DNA from: CAUZIR01 sp965250195
GTDB lineage: Bacteria > Chloroflexota > Dehalococcoidia > Lucifugimonadales > UBA2962
Assembly: GCA_965250195.1 (NCBI GenBank)
Contig: OZ252295.1
Span: 2,418,001-2,482,000 of the forward strand
Reading direction: 5' to 3'
DNA: 64,000 nt
Shown piece after piece: positions 8,664-14,599 of the stretch. How positions within the stretch are numbered: position 1 is the stretch's first letter; the number at the start of each line of letters is the position of its first letter. Below the pieces are notes generated by a model that did not search any database, had not been told where the DNA came from, and saw only the letters and a list, made by a program, of their open reading frames with translations. A program made the position numbers and the translations under genes.

Positions 8664-9536
8664 ATGTGTGCGTGGACAGCACCCCGCACCTGGGTTCTGA
8701 ACGAGGTCGTGACGAACTCGATCATGAACACCCACCTGCGGGACAATCAAAACGCGTACAGCCTGCACACCCATTCGGGCGCCGCCGGCGACGGCAACGA
8801 CGAACTGGCGGGCGTCGACTCGATCTCGATGGACAACATCGGGGACCCGTCCGCGCCAGGGGCGTCCAAGACCATCCTCTACACTGCCACCTCGGACGGG
8901 CGGCCGAAGTACCGGGCGGGCGCCGGCGGGTCCGCTACCGAGTTGGGCGACAACACCCACGCGTCGCGCCACGATTCGGGAGGCGCCGACGCGATGGCAG
9001 TCGACCAGGCGGCCGGCACGCCCAGCCTGCGGAGTCTCAGCACGACGTCGACGACGGCGGCACCGGGGGACCATACGCACGTCCTGACGGATGAAGGCTC
9101 GACCACGCCCGCGACCAACGAGCAGAACGCCAGCGTGGTCAACACGGTGACCCCGCCCAACGACGGCACGTTCGACACCTCGGTGTCCACCACCGAGGCC
9201 GACTTCGTGGCCGCCACCGACCACACGCCAGCCGCCACCGGCAATTCGGTCGCTGTCATTTGGTCTTACATGCTCACGCAAGGCAGCGCGGAGAGCGGCG
9301 GCACCTCGACGGCTTCGATTCGGCTAAAGAAAGACGCCGCCACCGTCGTGACCCAAACCACCGCGCTCACCGGTGACGGTGGTAACGACGGGTGGGCCAA
9401 GTCGGTGGAGTACGTGGACGCTTCCCCGACGGTCGCGTCCCACGCCTACCTGGCCACCCACCAAATCACGACCAGATCACAGGCCGCCGACATTGTGGGC
9501 GGCACCGTTGGGGTTACGGAGTTCTCCCAGACATGA
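8664..9536 (+). CDS. HxH-motif tail fibre-like protein, long paralogue
   Basis: This is a 290-residue protein. The first ~140 residues are related to the preceding protein and contain HTHSG, HASRHDSGG and DHTHV motifs. The last ~140 residues (from FDTSVSTTEADF) add a beta-rich C-terminal domain of the kind that forms fibre tips. The tandem arrangement suggests gene duplication followed by gain or loss of the distal domain. The stop overlaps the next start (ATGA). Confidence 0.6.
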   Translation: MCAWTAPRTWVLNEVVTNSIMNTHLRDNQNAYSLHTHSGAAGDGNDELAGVDSISMDNIGDPSAPGASKTILYTATSDGRPKYRAGAGGSATELGDNTHASRHDSGGADAMAVDQAAGTPSLRSLSTTSTTAAPGDHTHVLTDEGSTTPATNEQNASVVNTVTPPNDGTFDTSVSTTEADFVAATDHTPAATGNSVAVIWSYMLTQGSAESGGTSTASIRLKKDAATVVTQTTALTGDGGNDGWAKSVEYVDASPTVASHAYLATHQITTRSQAADIVGGTVGVTEFSQT

Positions 9537-9991
9537 CGATGCACACCTGCTTTATGTGGCTACCCAGGACCGGCACCCCCACCCGGGTCACCGAGATCGA
9601 GACGCCGGAAAGCCAGCCCCGGCATTTCGAGGTGGCAGGCGACGTGGACATCCTGCCGGTCCATGAGGTCACGCCGCCGCTGGCCACGGGTTCAAGCCTC
9701 ACGGTGTCGGCCGTGCGTGAAGACCCGGACAACGGCTGCGTGCTGGTCAAGATCGAGAGCGACGACCCGGGGTACTGCGGCCGACTCACCACAGACTTCG
9801 CCGACCTGGCCCATGTGGACCTCCCCGACCAGGCGACCGTGCCGAGCAAGGCAGCGCGTGGCCGACTCCGTGGAGTCGTGGACGGAGCGCGCACCAGGTT
9901 CAACGCCGACCGCGCCGGTCAACCCGACGGCCGGGGCCGACCGATCGCCACTCGCCCGCAACTGGTGGAGTTCGAAAGGCCGGGCCCGTAA
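9533..9991 (+). CDS. Hypothetical phage protein
   Basis: The start is ATG 9533, overlapping the preceding TGA by the ATGA pattern, giving 152 residues. The stop TAA overlaps the next ATG by one base. The protein has a beta-rich N-terminal two thirds and an Arg/Pro-rich tail of about 40 residues that may be disordered. No family is recognised. Its tight coupling to the fibre gene upstream suggests expression with the late genes. Confidence 0.5.
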   Translation: MTMHTCFMWLPRTGTPTRVTEIETPESQPRHFEVAGDVDILPVHEVTPPLATGSSLTVSAVREDPDNGCVLVKIESDDPGYCGRLTTDFADLAHVDLPDQATVPSKAARGRLRGVVDGARTRFNADRAGQPDGRGRPIATRPQLVEFERPGP

Positions 9992-10293
9992 TGGTGCAGC
10001 GTGACGGCCATGCCGATATGCGGGCGTTTCAGGAATTGGAAGACCAGGTCCGGGTCCATGGCGTCGATTCGCTCACCGGACCACAGCAGTACTTCTACTA
10101 CTCGTTCATCAACCGGCTGGAGCTGCGGGCGGGCTTCGCAGAGTTCACGACCGCCATCGTGGACGAAATCAAGACGCTCCGGGTGGAGCATCGCGGTCTA
10201 AGGTCGGCGTTCAAACGCGCGACCTGGCCGGTCGGTCTGTCGGGGGTCGCGGCGTCGATTGTGGTGTTGTTCAACCGACTCGCGGACCGTTAA
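9991..10293 (+). CDS. Small membrane-anchored phage protein (holin-like at most)
   Basis: This is a 100-residue protein with a long amphipathic helical body and a single C-terminal hydrophobic segment (residues ~77-96, ending LFNRLADR). Position at the end of the tail module and a single transmembrane helix would fit a holin or spanin-type lysis protein, or a small tail membrane protein. No endolysin is visible next to it, so the lysis assignment is weak. It is the last gene of the plus-strand phage run. Confidence 0.45.
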   Translation: MVQRDGHADMRAFQELEDQVRVHGVDSLTGPQQYFYYSFINRLELRAGFAEFTTAIVDEIKTLRVEHRGLRSAFKRATWPVGLSGVAASIVVLFNRLADR

Positions 10294-10470
10294 GCCGGCC
10301 GGTTCTCACGAACCACTTACGGACCTGGCTTCGTGGGTAGCTGGTGAGAGTCGGCCGGCTTTAGGCCCCCGGTTGGCCAGCGTGTACGCGCTGGGTCTTC
10401 GCCAGCCGGGGGCCGCTTGGCGTGTGTCGGTCGTCCTGGCGGGGCAAACTAGCCCGCTTCGGTGCGGGCT
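10292..10470. terminator. Three consecutive strong hairpins between convergent genes
   Basis: Between the end of the phage tail run and the convergent zinc-ribbon gene lie three inverted repeats. The first is AAGCCGGCCG with CGGCCGGCTT (10292-10361), with further pairing inside. The second is a 14-bp stem starting GGCCCCCGG (10364-10377 with 10401-10414) containing an inner CAGCG/CGCTG stem. The third is AGCCCGC/GCGGGCT with a TTCGGT loop (10451-10470). None has a long T run. They probably stop transcription from both sides, but a structured RNA is also possible. Confidence 0.5.
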
Positions 10471-10883
10471 TATGCCGGATCGATTCTCTCAAGGTCGGTG
10501 TCGGTGATACCGATTTGCCCCCCGTCGTCGAGGTCGACCTGCACGATGATTCCCTGGTGCTCCCAGTCCATGTGGGCGCTACCGGGCCGTTCCGTGCCCA
10601 GTGCCATCGGGCCAACGATGATCGCGACTCGTCCGAGCTTCCCTCGATGGGGTTCGTTAGTTCCGTAAGCGGTATCTGCGACCCTTACTCTGTCCCCTTT
10701 TCTGAATGACCCCACGTCTATCCTGCTAGCGATCCGCTCGAGCGGGATGTTCCTCACCCTGGGCTTATCCCACAGCGTGCTCCGGCACTTGGAGCACGCC
10801 TGAGGGGGTTTATTCTCAGCGACCCATACGTGGCCGCACCGCTCGCAGGTGCACTCGAGGACGGTGACCTTTTTGATTCCCAT
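10470..10883 (-). CDS. Zinc-ribbon protein with C-terminal KOW-like region
   Basis: I choose ATG 10883, which has a GGAG site about 7 bases upstream, over a TTG at 10910. This gives 137 residues. Residues ~10-35 hold two CxxC-type pairs (CERC and CSKC) forming a zinc ribbon. Residues ~55-85 contain FRKGDRVRV and HRGKLGRVAIIVG, a pattern like an SH3/KOW fold, followed by an acidic C terminus. It lies between the phage tail module and a tRNA and may be a phage or island regulator, which is inference. Confidence 0.65.
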   Translation of the reverse strand: MGIKKVTVLECTCERCGHVWVAENKPPQACSKCRSTLWDKPRVRNIPLERIASRIDVGSFRKGDRVRVADTAYGTNEPHRGKLGRVAIIVGPMALGTERPGSAHMDWEHQGIIVQVDLDDGGQIGITDTDLERIDPA

Positions 10884-10911
10884 CGACTGCTCCGTTTCGT
10901 CAAATTCCAAC

Positions 10912-10940
10912 TTGACAGCAGTATATCACGGGTGTAAAAT
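10912..10940 (+). promoter_or_regulatory. Sigma-70-type promoter of the class II tRNA transcript
   Basis: TTGACA (10912-10917), 17 bases, then TAAAAT (10935-10940) is close to the sigma-70 consensus. Transcription should start near 10947, about 55 bases before the tRNA. Readthrough would continue to the terminator at 11244-11276. Confidence 0.7.
10920..10925 (-). promoter_or_regulatory. Extended -10 of the zinc-ribbon gene
   Basis: On the minus strand the sequence TGATATACT gives an extended -10 (TGn-TATACT) about 37 bases before the chosen ATG. It overlaps the plus-strand promoter of the tRNA (10912-10940), so the two promoters cannot easily be used at once. There is no clear -35. Confidence 0.4.
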
Positions 10941-11001
10941 AAAAGGGTAAGGAAATAACAAGCCCGGCGGGCCGCCAAGGTCAGGCGCGCCGAGCCTCCA
11001 C

Positions 11002-11092
11002 GGTGGGATGGCAGAGTGGCTTAATGCACCCGACTGATAATCGGGCAGCCGGACTAACCGCCGGTTCGCGGGTTCGAATCCCGCTCCCACCG
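11002..11092 (+). tRNA. Class II (Ser-like) tRNA with anticodon GAU
   Basis: A complete cloverleaf is visible. The acceptor is GGTGGGA/TCCCACC, the D stem GCA/TGC, and the anticodon stem CCCGA/TCGGG with loop CTGATAA. A variable region of ~22 bases contains a CCGG/CCGG stem, and the T stem is GCGGG/CCCGC with loop TTCGAAT. The anticodon GAU reads isoleucine codons AUU and AUC. However, the long variable arm, the D-loop sequence, the discriminator G and the arm GACTGxTAATC are those of tRNA-Ser(GCU), with C35 replaced by A. CCA is not encoded directly after the discriminator. Charging with serine or isoleucine cannot be decided here. Confidence 0.75.
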
Positions 11093-11140
11093 CACCAGGG
11101 TGGCGCCGTAGTAGAGATACGCGCCGGGGGCGCAAGTCCG

Positions 11141-11149
11141 TGGTATCAT
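11141..11149 (+). promoter_or_regulatory. Possible extended -10 for a downstream small RNA
   Basis: TGG-TATCAT is a TGn-extended -10, with no clear -35. It would start transcription at about 11156, just before a structured stretch and a terminator. It lies about 50 bases after the tRNA, so the RNA could equally be made by readthrough from the tRNA promoter. Confidence 0.3.
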
Positions 11150-11155
11150 GATGCT

Positions 11156-11276
11156 ACAAGCCACTCCGGTCCACCGGGACCGAAGCCATCCGGCGGTCTG
11201 GCCTTCAGGCCCGGTGGGTTAGCACCGACACCGCCACCAAACTAGGGGAGCCCCATCAAGGCTCCCCTTTTCTTTT
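11156..11276 (+). ncRNA. Candidate structured small RNA ending in a terminator
   Basis: The stretch has no reading frame of note but folds well by eye. There is a 6-bp hairpin CGGTCC/GGACCG (11167-11182). Then a closing stem GGCGGT/ACCGCC (11192-11197 with 11230-11235) encloses two hairpins, GGCC/GGCC (11200-11211) and CGGTG/CACCG (11212-11227), forming a three-way junction. The intrinsic terminator follows. It is not SRP RNA (no GGAAGGAAGCA-type loop), tmRNA or a known riboswitch that I recognise. Confidence 0.45.
11244..11276 (+). terminator. Intrinsic terminator of the tRNA/small-RNA unit
   Basis: A 9-bp stem AGGGGAGCC/GGCTCCCCT with a 7-base loop is followed by TTTTCTTTT. This is the clearest rho-independent terminator in the window and closes the transcript begun at 10912 or 11156. 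Confidence 0.85.
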
Positions 11277-11295
11277 GGCTAGCGGAGAGGCCGAT

Positions 11296-11532
11296 TTACC
11301 GGCGGGAGGCCATGTAGACGGTCAGCGCCTGGAGGGCGAGCACGGCCATCCCCAGATGAACCCATGGCATGGTCGCTTGTCGTGTGGGGCGATGGCCAAT
11401 CAGCGCCTGCAGGCCATCGTTGACGCCGTCCGTGACGACGGCCGAGATGGTCCTGCCGCGCGTTTCGCCGAACAGTGACTCGGCCCAGTGCCTGGAGTGA
11501 GGAGCGAGACTTACGTCGCTGGAGTTGATCAT
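11296..11532 (-). CDS. Small protein with C-terminal membrane segment
   Basis: This 78-residue protein has a hydrophobic C-terminal segment (~residues 55-75) ending in MASRR. Codon third positions are GC-rich as in real genes here. The start ATG 11532 is preceded by TAAAAT and exactly six bases, the leaderless pattern seen at several other genes in this window, which supports it being expressed. No family is recognised. It lies between the prophage-side RNA genes and tRNA-Arg. Confidence 0.5.
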   Translation of the reverse strand: MINSSDVSLAPHSRHWAESLFGETRGRTISAVVTDGVNDGLQALIGHRPTRQATMPWVHLGMAVLALQALTVYMASRR

Positions 11533-11538
11533 GTCGGC

Positions 11539-11544
11539 ATTTTA
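11539..11544 (-). promoter_or_regulatory. -10 hexamer for a leaderless start (small membrane protein)
   Basis: Minus-strand TAAAAT lies six bases before ATG 11532. There is no Shine-Dalgarno sequence within the usual distance. Transcription would begin at or next to the start codon. Confidence 0.45.
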
Positions 11545-11712
11545 ACATCTCCCGATCTGCAAACCAGTCTGCAAACCCCGCACTGACGGACGATGACGGG
11601 GCATGATGTACGATGGATAAGGTGGGGTGGTTTCCGGGTACGGTTGATGGTCCATGAAGGCCGATGACACGGGCCTCCTCGAATCCCATCGTCCACCCCA
11701 TGCCGGTCATGC

Positions 11713-11788
11713 GCGCCCGTAGCTCAATGGATAGAGCACTTGGCTTCGGACCAAGAGGTTGTGGGTTCGAATCCCTCCGGGCGTACCA
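11713..11788 (+). tRNA. tRNA-Arg(UCG)
   Basis: The acceptor GCGCCCG pairs with CGGGCGT (one G-U pair). The anticodon stem is CTTGG/CCAAG with loop CTTCGGA, giving anticodon UCG. The T loop is TTCGAAT, and ACCA is encoded at the 3' end. The T stem has one mismatch. It reads CGN arginine codons and lies 27 bases before a host oxidase gene. Confidence 0.92.
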
Positions 11789-11815
11789 CCTACCAACCCC
11801 CTGGAGGTACCCGAT

Positions 11816-12208
11816 TTGATCGAACTGCCCAAAGAAGTGACCAACCTGTTCGACGGTACCAACATCGCCCACATCGCCACGGTGATGAAGGATGGCTCTC
11901 CTCAGGTCACCGCCAACTGGATTGAGATGGTCGATGGCCGTATTCAGTTCAACACCGACGAGGGTCGGGTTAAACCCAAGAACCTGCGCAGAGACCCGCG
12001 AGTCGCCATATCGATCACCGACAAGGACGACCCGTCCAAGTGGGCGATGGTTCGAGGCAAGGCGGTGGAGTTCGATACGGACAGCGCCCTGGTGCAAAGG
12101 GACCGGCTGACAAAGAAGTACATCGGGCTGGATGAGTATCCGTATGCTCTGCCCGACGAGCGCAGGGTGGTGGTCATCATTGAGCCCGAGAGCTACGCCA
12201 CCCAGTAA
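11816..12208 (+). CDS. PPOX-class F420- or FMN-dependent oxidoreductase
   Basis: The start is TTG 11816, placed 8 bases after a strong GGAGG. An upstream in-frame ATG lies inside the tRNA and is rejected. The 130-residue product has the split-barrel pattern: HIATVMKDGSPQVTANW near residues 18-35 and VRGKAVEF near 80, as in the small F420-binding subgroup of pyridoxamine oxidase-like proteins. The substrate is unknown. It is followed by another F420-type protein, which suggests the organism uses deazaflavin. Confidence 0.8.
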   Translation: MIELPKEVTNLFDGTNIAHIATVMKDGSPQVTANWIEMVDGRIQFNTDEGRVKPKNLRRDPRVAISITDKDDPSKWAMVRGKAVEFDTDSALVQRDRLTKKYIGLDEYPYALPDERRVVVIIEPESYATQ

Positions 12209-12240
12209 CTGGCCCCGCAAATCGCCAAGGGAGAGTAAGA

Positions 12241-12678
12241 ATGCCGCTGGAAGGTGAATACGTACCGAGCCCCACGCCTCACGTCGTCGAGCAGGTGCGC
12301 CTCTATGAGGAGACCGGAGGTAAAGAAGGGTATGACCTGGAAGGCCGTCCCTGCATTATTCTCACGACAAAGGGGCGAACGAGCGGCAAGCTGCGTAAGA
12401 CGCCGTTGATGCGGGTGAAGCGAGGCGAGCGCTATGCCGTGGTCGCGTCAATGGGCGGCGCTCCCAAACACCCCGTCTGGTACCTGAATCTCGTGGACCA
12501 ACCCAACGTGATGCTGCAGGATGGGCCGGATTTACGCGACTACACGGCTCGCACCGCGTCCGATACCGAAAAGGCCGAATGGTGGCCCGAGGCCGTGGAG
12601 GTCTGGCCCCGGTACGAGGCGTACCAGCAAAAGACGGGCCGGAACATCCCGGTGGTGATCCTCGACCCGGTGAGCTAG
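12241..12678 (+). CDS. Nitroreductase/deazaflavin-dependent oxidoreductase (Ddn-like)
   Basis: This 145-residue protein has the Ddn-family signature: LTTKGRTSGKLRKTPLM (residues ~41-57), then VVASMGGAPKHPVWYLNL (~67-84). Both are seen in F420H2-dependent quinone or nitro reductases of actinobacteria and Chloroflexota. A GGGAGAG ribosome binding site precedes ATG. It is probably co-transcribed with the PPOX gene 32 bases upstream. The physiological substrate is not predictable. Confidence 0.85.
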   Translation: MPLEGEYVPSPTPHVVEQVRLYEETGGKEGYDLEGRPCIILTTKGRTSGKLRKTPLMRVKRGERYAVVASMGGAPKHPVWYLNLVDQPNVMLQDGPDLRDYTARTASDTEKAEWWPEAVEVWPRYEAYQQKTGRNIPVVILDPVS

Positions 12679-12709
12679 AGCCTGTTCTCTCCTCCGCCTC
12701 CGCGCCGGC

Positions 12710-13573
12710 TCAGAGACTGACGGTCATCAGCTCGTCTGAGAACACTATCTCTCCGTCGTAGACGGCCCTTATATCAGCGTCACCTTTAGCTAATACGTCG
12801 GGCTGCGACAGGTGCGGGCCGAGGTGGACCAGCACCAGCTTCTTGACTCCCGACGCCTGTGCCATGTGGCCCGCGTCAGTGGTGCCGCACTGGGCCATGT
12901 TCTCGCCGTTTTCGTCCATGCGGTCCTGATCGTCCCAGCACATGCACAGCATCATGTCGGCATCTTTTGCCAGCTCTCGCACGGGGTCGCACGGCGCCGT
13001 GTCGCCGGTAAATACGACGCTGCCCTCGTCGGAGTCGAGCCGCCACGCGAGGCAGTCAAGGTAGGGCTGGGCGTGGTCTGCGAGGGCGCTGATCATGCGC
13101 CATCGATCGGTTTCGAAGGTGAAACCCGACTCGACGTCAATCGCCGAAACATTGGGAGCCGGGCGGGGGAGGGTACCGCCCCGGTTGGACCAATGGTTCT
13201 GTGACGCCGGGTGGTTGATGCGGGCGTTGATGTCGTGCCAGAACGCGCCGTCGTCCTTTGCGATCAGGCCCGACACCAGCTCCTGTGTCGGCGGCGGGCC
13301 CAAGACCTTCAGGTCGTTCTCCTCTCCGATGCTCTGGTCCCAGCGGCAGAGCAGAAAGCAGGGCAGGTCCACGTCGTGGTCGAAGTGGTGGTGGGTGAAA
13401 AAGAGGTGGTCGATCTTGGTCGGCCATAGCCCGGCCTTGACCATCTTGTGGGTGGCCGCCGGGCCGCAATCGACCATGACAAACTCTTCGCCCGAAAGCT
13501 CGGCGACGTAGGACGAACCGAACCGAGTCGCGCTAGGCGTCGGCGTACCCGCACCAAGAATGTGGACTTTCAT
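12710..13573 (-). CDS. Metallo-beta-lactamase-fold hydrolase (RNase Z-like)
   Basis: This 287-residue protein begins MKVHILGAGTPTPSATRFGSS. It carries the metal site motif FTHHHFDHD near residue 60, a later H in SALADH, an FTGDTAP aspartate near 190 and VLVHLGPH near 250. This order matches the RNase Z/arylsulfatase-like branch. It lacks the long exosite expected of tRNA-processing RNase Z, so a small-molecule hydrolase role is more likely. GGAGG lies 8 bases before ATG. Confidence 0.8.
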   Translation of the reverse strand: MKVHILGAGTPTPSATRFGSSYVAELSGEEFVMVDCGPAATHKMVKAGLWPTKIDHLFFTHHHFDHDVDLPCFLLCRWDQSIGEENDLKVLGPPPTQELVSGLIAKDDGAFWHDINARINHPASQNHWSNRGGTLPRPAPNVSAIDVESGFTFETDRWRMISALADHAQPYLDCLAWRLDSDEGSVVFTGDTAPCDPVRELAKDADMMLCMCWDDQDRMDENGENMAQCGTTDAGHMAQASGVKKLVLVHLGPHLSQPDVLAKGDADIRAVYDGEIVFSDELMTVSL

Positions 13574-13589
13574 TTTGTTTCCTCCGAAT

Positions 13590-14495
13590 TCACAGGAGAC
13601 TTATGGCCGAAACTCCCGCCACTATCATGGCGATTGCCAGGCCCCTCTGCATGAGCGAGGCGCGGTCGAGGGGCTCGGACAGGACCTTCACCAGGCCAAG
13701 GCTGAGCGCGATGCCGAACAGGAACACGAACATGGGCCGCGACGCCATTACCGTGGTGGCCAACGCCACGGGGCCAAGCGTAAGCGCGAGGGTGGTCAGG
13801 TACATGGAGGCGAATGCCAGCCCGGCCTCGGTGAAGACGATCAGGGACACGCTGTTGACGTTGCGCACCAGCACCCCCAGTTCGCCGAACGTACGGCCGC
13901 GAAGCGTCAGCCCTACCATGACGGCGGTGATGGAGATGCTGCGCACGGTGTGCAGGTTCCATAGCGACATGCCGTCGTCGAGGGCGGCTTTGGACAGGGC
14001 CAGGCCGGCAGCGTAGAGAGCGCTGGATCCGAGCATGATGAAGAACCACATGCCCAGTTGGGGACGACCCCCATCGGGCGAGCGACGCAGCGAGATGACG
14101 ATTGCACCGATTACCGTCACAACGATGGCGACCCAGTGCCACGCCGAGAGTTTCTCGGACAGGAAGAAAACGGCGAATAGCGCGACGAACACAGGGGCTG
14201 TCTGGAATACCGCAGTGACGAGCGAGACGTCCTGTCGACGCAGGATGGTGAACATCAACACGAGCGACAGGCCGAACCCGGCACCGGAACCTATCGCCAA
14301 CGCCCAGGTAGCGACGGGGTATCCGGGGAACGGCACGAACGCCAGTGGCACGAAGGCGCTGGGCAGCTGCATCAAGGAGGCGAAGACGATGAAGGTGTCG
14401 ACCGACGGAACGTGGCGCTCCAGAATTATCTTGTCGAGAACTGTGACGGCTGCGAACCCGATAGCCGACCCAAGTGCTGCCCAAACCCAGTCCAT
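13590..14495 (-). CDS. EamA/DMT-family membrane transporter
   Basis: I choose ATG 14495 (MDWVWAALG) over a TTG at 14519. A TATACT element lies 8 bases upstream, fitting a leaderless or near-leaderless mRNA. The ~301-residue product has about ten hydrophobic helices in two EamA repeats, with the second repeat starting near residue 155 (GMWFFIMLGSSALYAAG). Such proteins export metabolites. The substrate is unknown. It is 16 bases downstream of the metallo-hydrolase and may share a transcript end with it. Confidence 0.8.
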   Translation of the reverse strand: MDWVWAALGSAIGFAAVTVLDKIILERHVPSVDTFIVFASLMQLPSAFVPLAFVPFPGYPVATWALAIGSGAGFGLSLVLMFTILRRQDVSLVTAVFQTAPVFVALFAVFFLSEKLSAWHWVAIVVTVIGAIVISLRRSPDGGRPQLGMWFFIMLGSSALYAAGLALSKAALDDGMSLWNLHTVRSISITAVMVGLTLRGRTFGELGVLVRNVNSVSLIVFTEAGLAFASMYLTTLALTLGPVALATTVMASRPMFVFLFGIALSLGLVKVLSEPLDRASLMQRGLAIAMIVAGVSAISLL

Positions 14496-14503
14496 GACGA
14501 GAG

Positions 14504-14509
14504 AGTATA
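14504..14509 (-). promoter_or_regulatory. -10 hexamer close to the EamA transporter start
   Basis: Minus-strand TATACT is separated by eight bases from ATG 14495, with no Shine-Dalgarno sequence between. It would give a leaderless or nearly leaderless mRNA. Confidence 0.4.
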
Positions 14510-14544
14510 GCCGTCGCAATCAGGCCATATCGCCACGACCACGA

Positions 14545-14583
14545 ATTGCCAAAGCGATGAGGCCTTGGCCGAAGAAGCCCTGA
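14545..14583 (+). repeat. Short palindromic dispersed repeat, copy 1
   Basis: A 39-base element begins ATTGCCAAAGCGATGAGG and is centred on GGCCTTGGCC. An inverted copy (38 of 39 identical) lies at 16044-16082 on the other side of the oxidoreductase gene. Related copies occur inside the genes at 37360 and 42226. Confidence 0.75.
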
Positions 14584-14599
14584 CGAGCCAGGCGGAGAA

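Noticed and set aside
11156..11276. SRP RNA or tmRNA identity for the structured stretch
   Set aside because: The conserved SRP loop sequence and the tmRNA tag and acceptor features are absent.
11622..11700. A tRNA-like piece with GGGGTGG/CCACCCC ends before tRNA-Arg
   Set aside because: The ends pair, but no T arm, D arm or anticodon arm can be placed.
11713..11788. tRNA-Arg(UCG) as the prophage attachment site
   Set aside because: Phages usually use the 3' end of a tRNA, but the phage genes lie on its 5' side and no repeat of its 3' end is seen.
11279..12220. A 313-codon minus-strand reading frame
   Set aside because: It runs antisense through tRNA-Arg(UCG) and the PPOX gene, has no family resemblance, and better genes explain both strands.
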